64,000 nt of DNA from JBATTK01 sp049670505 (GCA_049670505.1 JBATTK010000133.1:1-64000); one strand, 5' to 3'; counted from the first letter of the stretch, positions 1-12,282 are shown. Notes: generated by a model from the letters alone, not told the origin. Program-made: numbers and translations.

Positions 1-1783
1 GGGAATAGTCGCGCTCCCTAGGTTGAAAAATATAGGGGTTGGTATAAAATTGTATGGCGATACCGGTAAACATAAAAAATACGAAAAGCACCCAAAACTG
101 TTTTGGATTTTTACTGATTTGAAAGACCAATCCTATGATGCCCAAAAGTAGGGGCAAAAAGAAATAGGTATTTCTTCCTTTATTGTTCTCCACGTCCGTT
201 GGAAGGTTTTCCTGACTCCCCAGGCGAGCGCTATCCAAAAAAGAGATACCGCTCAACCAATTGCCATTATCATCATACCTTCCTTGCAGATCGTTTTGTT
301 TCCCTACAAAATTCCACATGAAATAACGCCAGTACATGTATCCGAACTGAAATTGGAACATATACTTCACATTTTCCCAGACGGTAGGGGGCTGTACTTC
401 CAAATATTCATTAAACTGTCTTAAAAAGCCTATGTACTGGTCTTCATCTATTTCCCCGTTGGCATAGCCCGACTTCAATTGGGATACGGCTTTCCTAAGT
501 TCTTCATTGGACTCTTTCATTTTAAAATCCAATGCCCCAAAATGTCTCATGTAATTCTCGGCGTGCTGGTCGCTCCACATGCGTGGTAAAAGGCCAACGT
601 GATCCTTGTTGGGTCCCTGAAGGGCATTTTTGTACTTGTTGACTATGATATATTTCCCCAGCTTTTTATCCTTTTCATATTTGGGCTTTTCATCAATTTC
701 ATCTCCGGCTGGTGCAAATAGGTCTGAATAGTAAGCCCCATAAACAGGACTATCCACACCTGGATATTGCTCCCTGTTGTAGTAGGCAAGTAATGACCGG
801 GCATCGGAGGGGTTGTTCTCGTTTATGACCACATTGGCATTGGCACGTACGGGTAGTAAAAGCCATGAAGAGAAACCGAGGAACAGGAACATGGTGCAAA
901 GGACGATCGTATTTGCATTTCTGTAATTATTTTTACGAGTGTATCGCAACCCATAGTAGAAAGCACCAACAAAAATAAGTCCCATGATCAGGGTGCCCGA
1001 GTTGAAAGGAAGGCCTATGCTATTTATAAAGAAGACCTCGCTCCATCCAAATAATTTTAAAACATAGGTAAGGGAAAATTTATAGACCAACATTAATATC
1101 GCTACCACTGAAATATTGGCAATAAGGAAATTTTTAACCGTTGTGGTCTTATATTTTCTAAAATAATACAGAAGCCCTATGGACGGGATGGCCAAAAACC
1201 CCATAAACTGTACGCCAAAGGTAAGCCCTACTACAAAAGAGATCAATACCAACCATTTGTTTCCCCTGGGGTCTTCCAGATTATCCGTCCATTTAAGTCC
1301 CATCCATAATAGGAGGGCCATAATAAAGCTAGCCATGGCATATACTTCCGTTTCCACGGCATTGAACCAGAAACTATCGGAATAGGTAAAGGCCAAGCTT
1401 CCAATAAGACCACTTCCGAGTACCGCTATGGCCTTACTGTTCGTAAAAGTATCCTTGTCCGATATCAATTTTCGGGTAAGATTGGTAATGGTCCAGAACA
1501 TAAAAAGAACGGTAAACGCACTGGATACCCCCGATACATAGTTGACCATGACCGCAATTTGATCCGCTTCCAAGGCGAACATTGCGAAAAAAGCACCTAT
1601 CATCTGTAACAAGGGCGCTCCGGGCGGATGGCCCACTTGTAATTTTGCCGAGGTGGCAATGTATTCCCCGGCATCCCAAAAACTGCCGGTGGGCTCTACC
1701 GTAATTCCATAAGTGATAAGGGCTATAAAAAAAACGACCCACCCAAGGATGGTGTCCCATTTCTCGAAGTTCTTTGAAAACAT
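1..1783 (-). CDS. DUF2723 family membrane protein (partial, 3' end outside window)
   Basis: The reading frame runs from an ATG at 1783 down to the window edge without a stop, about 594 codons. The start reads MFSKNFEKWDTILGWVVFFI and continues into repeated hydrophobic helices. Near the edge it holds QPRERDYS, a motif I associate with the DUF2723 family (glycosyltransferase GT117 / TMEM260-like). Family members are usually about 1000-1100 residues, so roughly the last 40% is missing. These are multi-spanning inner-membrane proteins, proposed to be O-mannosyltransferase-like; the substrate here cannot be read. The start sits about 150 bp from a divergent tRNA gene. Family assignment is firm, the catalytic role is inferred. 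Confidence 0.85.
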   Translation of the reverse strand, partial: MFSKNFEKWDTILGWVVFFIALITYGITVEPTGSFWDAGEYIATSAKLQVGHPPGAPLLQMIGAFFAMFALEADQIAVMVNYVSGVSSAFTVLFMFWTITNLTRKLISDKDTFTNSKAIAVLGSGLIGSLAFTYSDSFWFNAVETEVYAMASFIMALLLWMGLKWTDNLEDPRGNKWLVLISFVVGLTFGVQFMGFLAIPSIGLLYYFRKYKTTTVKNFLIANISVVAILMLVYKFSLTYVLKLFGWSEVFFINSIGLPFNSGTLIMGLIFVGAFYYGLRYTRKNNYRNANTIVLCTMFLFLGFSSWLLLPVRANANVVINENNPSDARSLLAYYNREQYPGVDSPVYGAYYSDLFAPAGDEIDEKPKYEKDKKLGKYIIVNKYKNALQGPNKDHVGLLPRMWSDQHAENYMRHFGALDFKMKESNEELRKAVSQLKSGYANGEIDEDQYIGFLRQFNEYLEVQPPTVWENVKYMFQFQFGYMYWRYFMWNFVGKQNDLQGRYDDNGNWLSGISFLDSARLGSQENLPTDVENNKGRNTYFFLPLLLGIIGLVFQISKNPKQFWVLFVFFMFTGIAIQFYTNPYIFQPRERDYS

Positions 1784-1882
1784 GCAATATGTTGTTTATC
1801 CGATGGGCGAATTTACTAATTCAAATAAAAAAGGAACACTCTTTTAGGAAAACCTTTAGTATTAAAATATTTAAATTAAGTA

Positions 1883-1913
1883 TTGGTGCAAACAAAACTT
1901 TGTTATAAATTTG
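1883..1913 (+). promoter_or_regulatory. Promoter of tRNA-Gln
   Basis: A TTGG at 1883-1886 and a -7 box TAAATTTG at 1906-1913 are separated by 19 bp, fitting the Bacteroidota sigma factor consensus (TTTG-N19/20-TAnnTTTG). Transcription would start near 1920, about 12 bases before the mature tRNA. Confidence 0.6.
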
Positions 1914-1931
1914 CACGCTCTTTAGCAGTAT

Positions 1932-2003
1932 TGGCCTATGGTGTAATTGGCAACACAGCTGGTTTTGGTCCAGTCGTTCTAGGTTCGAGTCCTAGTAGGC
2001 CAA
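1932..2003 (+). tRNA. tRNA-Gln (anticodon UUG)
   Basis: The acceptor arms TGGCCTA (1932-1938) and TAGGCCA (1996-2002) pair perfectly and are followed by discriminator A. The D arm is GTG/CAC. The anticodon stem GCTGG/CCAGT encloses a 7-base loop with anticodon TTG at positions 34-36. The T arm is CTAGG-TTCGAGT-CCTAG. CCA is not encoded. The gene has its own promoter and a terminator hairpin directly downstream. Confidence 0.97.
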
Positions 2004-2020
2004 CAAAAGAGTTCAAAATC

Positions 2021-2051
2021 AATCCCTAGCTTTAAGGTTAAGGGATTTTTT
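2021..2051 (+). terminator. Rho-independent terminator after tRNA-Gln
   Basis: AATCCCT (2021-2027) and AGGGATT (2041-2047) form a 7-bp stem with a 13-base loop, followed by a T run. Confidence 0.6.
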
Positions 2052-2079
2052 GTTTCAGGGACACGCCGGGACGAGAACT

Positions 2080-2280
2080 TGCCTGCCAGCAGGCAGGGTT
2101 TATTCTGAGGCGCGGTGGAAGGAAGCCACTGCTCTGCGAAGTTTGCAACTTAACAGTTACAAACTGCAATCATACTTTTCCTTATCTCAATATTGTATTG
2201 CTGCGAATGTCAGTGATTTTAAAGCGTTTGCTTTTATCCTTCACTGTTAATGCTACGAAGTTGCAAACTTCGTAGAGCAG
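2080..2280. repeat. Palindrome plus inverted-repeat-bounded intergenic segment
   Basis: The stretch between the tRNA and rimP (2004-2527) has no convincing gene. It holds a 16-bp near-palindrome TGCCTGC-CA-GCAGGCA (2080-2095), then a block whose ends are inverted copies: 2129-2157 and 2243-2280 share the core TGCGAAGTTTGCAACTT against AAGTTGCAAACTTCG(T/C)A plus flanking ACTGTTAA. The right copy is itself a 9-bp hairpin (CTACGAAGT/ACTTCGTAG). This looks like a small dispersed, MITE- or REP-like unit. Copies elsewhere in the genome cannot be checked from here. Confidence 0.5.
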
Positions 2281-2338
2281 GATATGGATAGTGTATGAAA
2301 TTACCACCTTAAAGATTTAGTAAAAATGAAAAAAGTTG

Positions 2339-2346
2339 TATATTTG
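2339..2346 (+). promoter_or_regulatory. -7 box of the rimP-nusA-infB operon
   Basis: TATATTTG matches TAnnTTTG exactly. The -33 region is weak (TTTAG near 2316-2320). Transcription would begin near 2352, giving a leader of roughly 175 bases before rimP. Confidence 0.5.
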
Positions 2347-2374
2347 CACCACTGAAAGGATATAAGGTATTCAT

Positions 2375-2400
2375 GAGGGGACAATTTAGTCCCCTCTTTT
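2375..2400 (+). terminator. Terminator-like hairpin in the rimP operon leader
   Basis: GAGGGGAC (2375-2382) and GTCCCCTC (2389-2396) form a perfect 8-bp stem with a 6-base loop followed by TTTT. It lies between the promoter at 2339-2346 and rimP, so it could act as an attenuator or end a short leader RNA of about 45 bases. In E. coli the equivalent rimP-nusA-infB operon also has leader terminators. Confidence 0.5.
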
Positions 2401-2527
2401 ATTAGTGAAATTTTATTTTTTTAGGAATCCAAAAGGCGATGATGTGTGAGCGGTCAAAAAAATCTTGGAGCATGTCGGGATTTTATACGGATGGTATTGA
2501 AAGAAGATATTCTTGAAATAGAAATTT

Positions 2528-2989
2528 ATGTTTAAGGATAAAGTAACTGCCTTATTAGAGGAGGCCCTGGCGGAAAGCAAATCACTTTTTTTGATAGATT
2601 TTTCCATTGCGACCGATAACAAGATCCATGTTGTTTTGGATGGAGATCAAGGGGTTACCGTACAGGATTGTATGCGTATTAGTAGGGCAATTGAACATAA
2701 TTTAGATAGGGAAGAGGAAGATTTTTCCTTGGAAGTGGCTTCGGCAGGGGCTACGTCCCCCTTGAAAATGGCCCGACAGTATAAGAAGAACGTAGGCAGA
2801 AAATTAGAAGTTAGGACCGAAGACGGGAGTTTTGAGGGAAAGCTTACTGCCGCGGAAGAAGATAGTATTACCTTAGAGTGGAAGGCAAGAGAGCCGAAAC
2901 CTATTGGAAAAGGTAAAATTACAGTCCAGAAAAAGCAGCAAATTGCTATTTCTGATATTCAAGAAGCAAAAGTTGTATTAAAATTTTAA
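2528..2989 (+). CDS. rimP: Ribosome maturation factor RimP
   Basis: The 153-residue product has the two-domain RimP layout: an N-terminal alpha/beta domain with DGDQGVTVQDCMRISRAIE (about 38-56) and the family block EVASAGATSPL (about 73-83), then a C-terminal Sm-like beta barrel. RimP assists 30S subunit assembly in the cytoplasm. The E. coli protein is about 150 residues, so the length fits. It is first in a rimP-nusA-infB operon; nusA starts 12 bp after the stop. ATG 2528 is the first in-frame start and puts the conserved region at the expected distance. Confidence 0.95.
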   Translation: MFKDKVTALLEEALAESKSLFLIDFSIATDNKIHVVLDGDQGVTVQDCMRISRAIEHNLDREEEDFSLEVASAGATSPLKMARQYKKNVGRKLEVRTEDGSFEGKLTAAEEDSITLEWKAREPKPIGKGKITVQKKQQIAISDIQEAKVVLKF

Positions 2990-3001
2990 TTGTAGGTCAA
3001 A

Positions 3002-4234
3002 ATGGAAAATATTGCGTTGATCGAATCTTTCTCGGAATTTAAAGACGATAAATTCATAGACAGGGTAACGCTAATGGCGATTTTGGAAGATGTTTTCAGG
3101 AACGCCCTAAAGAAGAAGTTCGGTTCGGACGATAACTTTGATATCATTATCAACCCGGACAAAGGGGATTTGGAGATATGGCGGAACAGGATTGTCGTAG
3201 AAGACGGTGAGGTAGAAGAACCCTTGGAGGAAATATCGCTTTCCGAGGCACAAAAGATAGAACCCGATTTTGAAGTGGGTGAAGATGTTTCCGAAGAAGT
3301 AAAACTTATAGATTTGGGAAGAAGGGCAATTTTGGCTTTACGCCAAAACCTAATCTCCAAAATACATGAGCACGATAATACTACTATTTACAAGCAGTTC
3401 AAAGACTTGGAGGGAGAGATTTATACGGCTGAGGTCCACCATATAAGACATAAGGCCATCATCTTGTTGGATGACGAAGGCAACGAAATTATTTTGCCCA
3501 AGGACAAGCAGATTCCATCTGACTTTTTTAGGAAGGGCGATAATGTCCGAGGTATTATCGAAAATGTAGAACTAAAAGGTAATAAGCCTACGATTATCAT
3601 GTCCAGGACTTCGCCTTTGTTCCTAGAGCAACTGTTCTTTCAGGAAATCCCCGAGGTATTCGATGGACTGATTACTATCAAAAAAGCGGTTCGCATCCCA
3701 GGTGAAAAAGCAAAAGTAGCAGTGGATTCATATGATGATAGAATAGATCCTGTAGGGGCCTGTGTGGGGATGAAAGGTTCAAGGATACATGGTATTGTAA
3801 GGGAATTGGGCAACGAGAACATTGATGTGATCAACTGGACCAATAACCCACAACTTATGGTCACAAGGGCGTTAAGTCCCGCTCGTGTGTCTACCGTAAA
3901 ATTGAACGATGAAAAAATGACCGCCCAGGTATATCTAAGGCCGGAAGAGGTTTCCAAGGCAATTGGTAGGGGTGGACATAATATCAGATTGGCAGGTCAA
4001 TTGACCGGTTACGAAATTGATGTGTTCCGTGAAGGTGTAGAAGAAGATGTTGAGCTTACCGAGTTTTCAGATGAAATAGAGAGCTGGGTAATAGATGAAC
4101 TTAAGAAAATTGGCATGGATACGGCAAGAAGTGTCTTGGAACAAGATGTGGACGATTTGGTAAAACGTACCGATTTAGAGGAAGAAACAATTTTGGAAGT
4201 TGTACGCATACTAAAAGAAGAATTTGAAGATTAA
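3002..4234 (+). CDS. nusA: Transcription termination/antitermination factor NusA
   Basis: The 410-residue protein has the NusA N-terminal RNA-polymerase-binding domain (about 1-130), an S1 domain (about 135-200; GEIYTAEVHH) and two KH domains (RIDPVGACVGMKGSRIHGI near 250; KAIGRGGHNIRLAGQLTG near 320). It lacks the C-terminal acidic repeats of the 495-residue E. coli protein, which is normal for Bacteroidota. It modulates RNA polymerase pausing, termination and antitermination. It sits 12 bp after rimP and 43 bp before infB in the classical operon order. Confidence 0.97.
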   Translation: MENIALIESFSEFKDDKFIDRVTLMAILEDVFRNALKKKFGSDDNFDIIINPDKGDLEIWRNRIVVEDGEVEEPLEEISLSEAQKIEPDFEVGEDVSEEVKLIDLGRRAILALRQNLISKIHEHDNTTIYKQFKDLEGEIYTAEVHHIRHKAIILLDDEGNEIILPKDKQIPSDFFRKGDNVRGIIENVELKGNKPTIIMSRTSPLFLEQLFFQEIPEVFDGLITIKKAVRIPGEKAKVAVDSYDDRIDPVGACVGMKGSRIHGIVRELGNENIDVINWTNNPQLMVTRALSPARVSTVKLNDEKMTAQVYLRPEEVSKAIGRGGHNIRLAGQLTGYEIDVFREGVEEDVELTEFSDEIESWVIDELKKIGMDTARSVLEQDVDDLVKRTDLEEETILEVVRILKEEFED

Positions 4235-4277
4235 GCTATATATTAGCGGCAAATTATAAGAATAGGAATAATTATTT

Positions 4278-6977
4278 ATGGCAGACAATGCAACGGTAAG
4301 GCTTAACAGGGTTCTAAGAGAACTTAATATTTCACTGGATAGAGCGGTAGATTTCCTCGAGTCCAAAGGACATGACGTTGAGGCCAGACCAACTACTAAA
4401 ATATCCAATGAGGTATATCAAGTCCTTTTGGACGAGTTCCAGACGGATATGAGCAAGAAAGTTGCGTCCCAGGAAGTAGGAGAGGAGAAACGCAAGGAGA
4501 AAGAGGCCATAAGGATACAATTAGAACAGGAACAGGAAGAAAAAAGATTGGCAAGGGAAAAAAGATCGGCCGAACAGTTGATCAAGGCAAAAGCTGAACT
4601 TGCTGGCCCTAAGACAGTTGGCAAGATAGACTTGGAAGCCACCAAAAAACAGAAGCCTGTAGCGAAAGAGCCACCGGTTCCAGCAAAAAAGGAAGAAGTT
4701 AAGGAGGTTGCCAAAGCCCCTGTACCTAAAAAAGAAAAAGAAGCCCCTGTTGTTGAAGAAAAGAAGGAAGTTGAGGTCCCTGAGGAAGCAGCAGCTAAAC
4801 CGGAGACCATAACTACAAAGTATAAGAAGCTGTCCGGACCCAAAATAATGGGGGATAAGATAGATCTTACCAAGTTCGAAAAACCAAAGAAAAAGAAAGA
4901 AGCCCCCAAGCAGACCCAAAAAGACTCGGATGCCGCCGCCGATAGAAAGAAAAGAAGAAGACGTATCGTCAGTAATAAAGGTAATGGTAGTGGCACAGGT
5001 GTTGCAGGCAGAGGTAAGCCAGGTGTAAGAAAAGCACCCGGACAACGTTTTTCAACGGTTTCCAAGGTAGAGCCTACAGAGGAAGAAGTTCAAAAACAGG
5101 TGCGGGAAACTTTGGAGAAACTGCAGGGTAAGTCCAAAAAAGGAAAAGGCGCTAAATATAGAAGGGACAAAAGAGATCAGCACCGTCAACAGACGGAGAA
5201 AGATTTGGAACAGCAGGAGCTGGAGAGTAAAATTCTGAAGGTAACGGAATTTGTTACCGTAAACGAAGTTGCTACCATGATGGATGTTTCTACGACAGAA
5301 ATTATTTCGGCCTGTATGTCCCTTGGAATAATGATGACCATGAACCAGCGTTTGGATGCGGAGACCCTGTCCATTGTTGCGGACGAGTTTGGTTATGAGG
5401 TAGAGTTTGTAACCGCGGATATAGATGAGTCTATTTTGGAAGACGAAGATGCGCCTGAAGATTTAAAGCCCAGGGCCCCTATCGTTACCGTTATGGGCCA
5501 TGTGGATCATGGTAAGACATCTTTATTGGATTATATTAGAAAAGAGAATGTAATAGCCGGTGAAAGCGGTGGTATTACACAGCATATAGGTGCATATGGA
5601 GTAACGCTAGAGGGTGGCCAAAAAATCACATTTTTGGATACTCCGGGTCATGAGGCCTTTACGGCCATGCGTGCCCGTGGCGCACAAGTAACGGATATTG
5701 CTATCATAGTAGTTGCAGCTGACGATGATATTATGCCGCAGACCAAAGAAGCTATAAGCCATGCACAAGCAGCCGGTGTTCCTATCGTTTTTGCGATAAA
5801 TAAAATAGATAGGCCAACGGCAAATCCGGATAAAATTAAAGAAGGGCTTGCCGCAATGAATCTTTTAGTAGAGGATTGGGGAGGTAAAATACAGTCCCAT
5901 GATATTTCTGCCAAGACCGGTGATGGTATTAAAGATCTTTTAGAAAAGGTATTGTTGGAAGCGGAACTTTTGGAGTTGAAGGCCAATCCGGATAAACTGG
6001 CAACAGGAACCGTGGTAGAGGCATTTTTAGATAAGGGTAGAGGTTATGTTTCAACCATATTGGTGCAGGCGGGTACCCTTAAGATAGGAGATTATGTGTT
6101 GGCGGGTATATGCAGTGGTAAGGTGAAGGCCATGCAGGATGAACGAGGGAAAAATGTAAAAAAAGTAGGACCGTCCACCCCCATTTCCATACTAGGTCTA
6201 GATGGAGCGCCCCAAGCTGGTGACAAGTTCAATATTTTGGAGGATGAAAGGGAGGCCAAACAGATTGCTGCTAAAAGAGGACAATTACAAAGGGAACAAA
6301 CCGTTAGGACGCAACGTCATATTACACTGGACGAAATAGGCCGAAGAATCGCCTTGGGCGATTTCAAAGAGCTGAATATCATTCTTAAAGGAGATGTAGA
6401 CGGTTCAGTGGAAGCGTTGACCGATTCTTTCCAGAAATTATCTACTGACGAGATTCAAGTAAATATTATACACAAAGCCGTTGGTGCCATAACCGAATCC
6501 GATGTGTTATTGGCCTCGGCTTCTGACGCCATAATCATAGGATTTAATGTAAGGCCAATGGGTAATGCTAGGGCCATAGCGGAAAAGGAAGAAATAGATA
6601 TTAGAATGTATTCTATTATTTATGATGCGATCAATGATCTGAGGGACGCCATGGAAGGAATGCTTTCGCCGGAAATGAAGGAGGAAATTACAGGGACTGC
6701 CGAAATTCGGGAAACCTTCAAAATATCAAAGGTCGGTACCATTGCCGGCTGTATGGTGACCAGTGGAAAAATATTCAGGAATTCCAATATCAGACTTATC
6801 CGTGATGGGGTTGTCATCTATACCGGGGAATTGTCATCCTTAAAACGATTTAAGGACGATGTCAAGGAAGTGGCCAAGGGATATGATTGCGGTCTGCAGG
6901 TGAAAAACTACAATGACATCAAAGAAGAGGATATTGTTGAAGCCTTCCAGGAAATCGCCGTTAAGAAAAAGCTCTAA
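4278..6977 (+). CDS. infB: Translation initiation factor IF-2
   Basis: The 899-residue GTPase places initiator tRNA on the 30S subunit. An IF2_N-like region (about 1-55) is followed by a long charged Lys/Glu/Pro linker (about 60-300), a second IF2_N-type block, then the G domain. GHVDHGKT begins at residue 407 (G1), DTPGHEAF is G3 and NKID is G4. Domains II, III and C-terminal domain IV follow. The linker is coded by low-complexity A/G-rich sequence, which produces long spurious antisense frames. It is the last gene of the operon and is convergent with the next gene. Confidence 0.98.
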   Translation: MADNATVRLNRVLRELNISLDRAVDFLESKGHDVEARPTTKISNEVYQVLLDEFQTDMSKKVASQEVGEEKRKEKEAIRIQLEQEQEEKRLAREKRSAEQLIKAKAELAGPKTVGKIDLEATKKQKPVAKEPPVPAKKEEVKEVAKAPVPKKEKEAPVVEEKKEVEVPEEAAAKPETITTKYKKLSGPKIMGDKIDLTKFEKPKKKKEAPKQTQKDSDAAADRKKRRRRIVSNKGNGSGTGVAGRGKPGVRKAPGQRFSTVSKVEPTEEEVQKQVRETLEKLQGKSKKGKGAKYRRDKRDQHRQQTEKDLEQQELESKILKVTEFVTVNEVATMMDVSTTEIISACMSLGIMMTMNQRLDAETLSIVADEFGYEVEFVTADIDESILEDEDAPEDLKPRAPIVTVMGHVDHGKTSLLDYIRKENVIAGESGGITQHIGAYGVTLEGGQKITFLDTPGHEAFTAMRARGAQVTDIAIIVVAADDDIMPQTKEAISHAQAAGVPIVFAINKIDRPTANPDKIKEGLAAMNLLVEDWGGKIQSHDISAKTGDGIKDLLEKVLLEAELLELKANPDKLATGTVVEAFLDKGRGYVSTILVQAGTLKIGDYVLAGICSGKVKAMQDERGKNVKKVGPSTPISILGLDGAPQAGDKFNILEDEREAKQIAAKRGQLQREQTVRTQRHITLDEIGRRIALGDFKELNIILKGDVDGSVEALTDSFQKLSTDEIQVNIIHKAVGAITESDVLLASASDAIIIGFNVRPMGNARAIAEKEEIDIRMYSIIYDAINDLRDAMEGMLSPEMKEEITGTAEIRETFKISKVGTIAGCMVTSGKIFRNSNIRLIRDGVVIYTGELSSLKRFKDDVKEVAKGYDCGLQVKNYNDIKEEDIVEAFQEIAVKKKL

Positions 6978-7035
6978 ATTTCAGTATTGCTGATATAAAA
7001 GCCCTAGTTTTTATTGGAGAATGCAATTGGCATCG

Positions 7036-7071
7036 CCCTTTAGAAAAGGGAGGTGTCCTGGTCATACAGGA
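7036..7071. terminator. Possible bidirectional terminator hairpins
   Basis: Between the convergent infB and SPOR genes are CCCTTT-AGA-AAAGGG (7036-7050) and TCCTG-gtcata-CAGGA (7056-7071). Neither has a good T tract, so function as a terminator is tentative. Confidence 0.3.
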
Positions 7072-7081
7072 TAGAAGGGAG

Positions 7082-7453
7082 TTATTTGGTCTTTTTTTCC
7101 GGTTTAAGCAACATGGCGCTAGGATATTTTTCCCGCACCTCAATAAGTTTTCGCTCCCCTTCTAATTTTGTTTTAAAACGCCCTACCCGGACACGGTAAC
7201 TTGGGGATTCAAATTTGATCATGGAAGACCAACCGGGAAAGTCCACACCCACTTCGGATTTTATTTTTTGGGCTTTTTCATAGGAACCGAAAAACACCTG
7301 AATTTGGTAAAATTCTGAACTTTCGTTGGCGGACTTATAAATGTTCAACAAATCCCCTATTTTTTCATCCTGTTGAATGTTAATGGTGCCTTGTTGAGCA
7401 TAAGTAAATGATGATAAACATATAATAGCCAGTATGTTGACAAATATTTTCAT
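7082..7453 (-). CDS. Exported SPOR-domain protein
   Basis: The 123-residue product has a cleavable signal peptide (about residues 1-19, ending FTYAQQ). The rest is one SPOR-like domain: EFYQIQVFFGSYEKAQ (about 47-62) and YRVRVGRFKTKLEGERKL (about 86-103). SPOR domains bind denuded peptidoglycan glycan strands, usually at division septa. With no other domain it is a small periplasmic, possibly accessory, binding protein. It is monocistronic, convergent with infB and divergent from the actA operon. Confidence 0.75.
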   Translation of the reverse strand: MKIFVNILAIICLSSFTYAQQGTINIQQDEKIGDLLNIYKSANESSEFYQIQVFFGSYEKAQKIKSEVGVDFPGWSSMIKFESPSYRVRVGRFKTKLEGERKLIEVREKYPSAMLLKPEKKTK

Positions 7454-7485
7454 AGTATTTTACAATTTAGTTTCTATAGGTAATA

Positions 7486-7514
7486 CAAAAGTAAATTTTT
7501 AAAGATCAAACAAA
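7486..7514 (-). promoter_or_regulatory. Promoter of the SPOR-domain gene
   Basis: On the minus strand, TTTG (7514-7511) and TACTTTTG (7493-7486) match the -33 and -7 boxes with a 17-bp spacer, slightly shorter than usual. The start codon lies about 33 bp downstream. Confidence 0.55.
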
Positions 7515-7568
7515 AGATTTATTGCTTATTTAGAATTAGTATAAATTATAAATTATCAATCCCTTAAC

Positions 7569-7600
7569 ATTTCGCAAATAAAGTCTATGTCGTATTTTTG
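7569..7600 (+). promoter_or_regulatory. Promoter of the act-cox operon
   Basis: TATTTTTG at 7593-7600 is a full TAnnTTTG box. ATTTCG near 7569-7574 is a weak -33 element. The actA start is 86 bp downstream. No other good promoter is evident up to coxA, consistent with one long operon. Confidence 0.5.
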
Positions 7601-7685
7601 CCTTCAATTTGAGCGGCGATATTTTAGCCTTACTTTCCTAGTAATATAAATATCGTGCCAAGATTTCGATAGAAATATTTTTAAT

Positions 7686-9068
7686 ATGAAAAAGGTTCCA
7701 TACCGCAATCAAATTTCTAAAATTTTAGGTATCAGCTTAGTAGCTTTTCTACTCTCTTCAACCTTCCTTATTGCACAAGACGAAACTCCGGCCCCGGAAA
7801 CTGAGGCCGTTACGGAGGAAACTACCGATGCCTCCGGCGGGGATGCTGCCAAGGGGAAGTCGTTGTTCAATCAAAATTGTGCGGCCTGTCATGCTTTGAA
7901 TCGAAAAATGACCGGACCTGCGTTGGCAAACGTGGAGTCCAGGCTTGCTTCCGAAGAAGGGTTGGATAGGGAATGGCTCTATGCCTGGATAAAAAATAGC
8001 GCAGGGATGATCAGGTCGGGTGATGCCTATGCCAATAAAATTTATGCGGAATATAACCAATCCGCCATGACCGCTTTTCCAACCTTGTCCAATGCCGATA
8101 TAGACGATATTTTGGCATATACGGCAGCACCGCCACCAGAGCCTCAAGCGGCTGCGGGAGGAGCTGTGGCCACTGGAGAGGGAGCCGGGCAGGCTACAGG
8201 TATATCCAATGAGATTATTTTAGGTGCTTTGGCCATGGTATTTGGGCTCTTGGTCGTGATGTTGATTTTGGTGAACAAGACTTTGCGAAGAATTGCTGAA
8301 GCCAATGGTGTTGTATTGGAAAAGGAGAAAGCCGAAAAGCGCACTCCTATATGGAAAGCATTCGCACAGAACCAATTCTTGGTTTTGGTATCTTCAATAT
8401 TTCTGTTGTTGGGCAGTGCATATTTTGCTTATGGATGGATGATGCAGGTAGGTGTAGATCAGGGATACGCCCCCATCCAGCCTATTCATTACTCGCATAA
8501 AATTCATGCCGGAACCAATAAAATCGAATGTAAATATTGCCATTCTTCCGCCAGGGTATCCAAGCACTCGGGCATACCTTCTTTGAACGTATGTATGAAC
8601 TGTCATAAATCGATTTATGAATATACGGGCGGCGCCGAAGGACCAACACAGGAAGATTTGGCCAATGGTTACACCAATGAGTTCTATACCGGTGAGATAA
8701 AAAAATTGTATAAGGCCGTTGGTTGGGACGAAGAAAACCAAAAGTATACCGGTGAGTCACAACCGGTGGAATGGGTGAGGATTCATAATTTACCGGATTT
8801 TGCCTATTTCAACCATTCCCAGCACGTTTCCGTCGCCGGCATAGAGTGTCAAACCTGCCACGGACCGGTAGAAGAGATGGAGATTATGTATCAATATGCT
8901 CCATTGACCATGGGATGGTGCATCAATTGTCACAGGGAAACAAATGTTAAAGTAGAGGGCAATGAGTATTACGCAAAAATACATGAAGAGCTTTCCAAAA
9001 AATATGGAGTCGATCAACTTACTGCAGCACAAATGGGTGGGTTGGAATGTGGAAAGTGTCATTATTAA
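7686..9068 (+). CDS. actA: ACIII subunit A: fused mono-heme plus penta-heme cytochrome c
   Basis: This 460-residue exported cytochrome belongs to alternative complex III (quinol:cytochrome c oxidoreductase). After a signal/anchor segment (about 13-30) comes a mono-heme cytochrome c domain with CAACH at residues 65-69. A Pro/Ala/Gly linker, a TM helix (about 175-200) and a second TM (about 235-255) follow, then the ActA domain with five more sites: CKYCH, CMNCH, CQTCH, CINCH and CGKCH. The six CXXCH motifs form a wire passing quinol electrons towards the oxidase. The extra N-terminal cytochrome domain is a known feature of flavobacterial ActA. It is first in the operon, 34 bp before actB. Confidence 0.93.
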   Translation: MKKVPYRNQISKILGISLVAFLLSSTFLIAQDETPAPETEAVTEETTDASGGDAAKGKSLFNQNCAACHALNRKMTGPALANVESRLASEEGLDREWLYAWIKNSAGMIRSGDAYANKIYAEYNQSAMTAFPTLSNADIDDILAYTAAPPPEPQAAAGGAVATGEGAGQATGISNEIILGALAMVFGLLVVMLILVNKTLRRIAEANGVVLEKEKAEKRTPIWKAFAQNQFLVLVSSIFLLLGSAYFAYGWMMQVGVDQGYAPIQPIHYSHKIHAGTNKIECKYCHSSARVSKHSGIPSLNVCMNCHKSIYEYTGGAEGPTQEDLANGYTNEFYTGEIKKLYKAVGWDEENQKYTGESQPVEWVRIHNLPDFAYFNHSQHVSVAGIECQTCHGPVEEMEIMYQYAPLTMGWCINCHRETNVKVEGNEYYAKIHEELSKKYGVDQLTAAQMGGLECGKCHY

Positions 9069-9102
9069 TCAAATTTAAGCAGCTAATTACAGAGATATAC
9101 GT

Positions 9103-12246
<3,144 letters not shown>

Positions 12247-12282
12247 TCAATAAATAAAGTAACGTAACTATAATAAAAATTT

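Noticed and set aside
1434..1787. 117-residue minus-strand frame near 1.4-1.8 kb
   Set aside because: It is out of register with the true DUF2723 frame, which starts at 1783 and runs off the window.
2050..2250. 66-residue open frame after the tRNA
   Set aside because: It runs through the palindrome and inverted-repeat element, has no recognisable protein features and no promoter.
4418..5065. Antisense frames opposite infB (215 and 174 residues)
   Set aside because: They mirror the Lys/Glu-rich linker of IF-2; composition is Ser/Phe low complexity produced by the sense codons.
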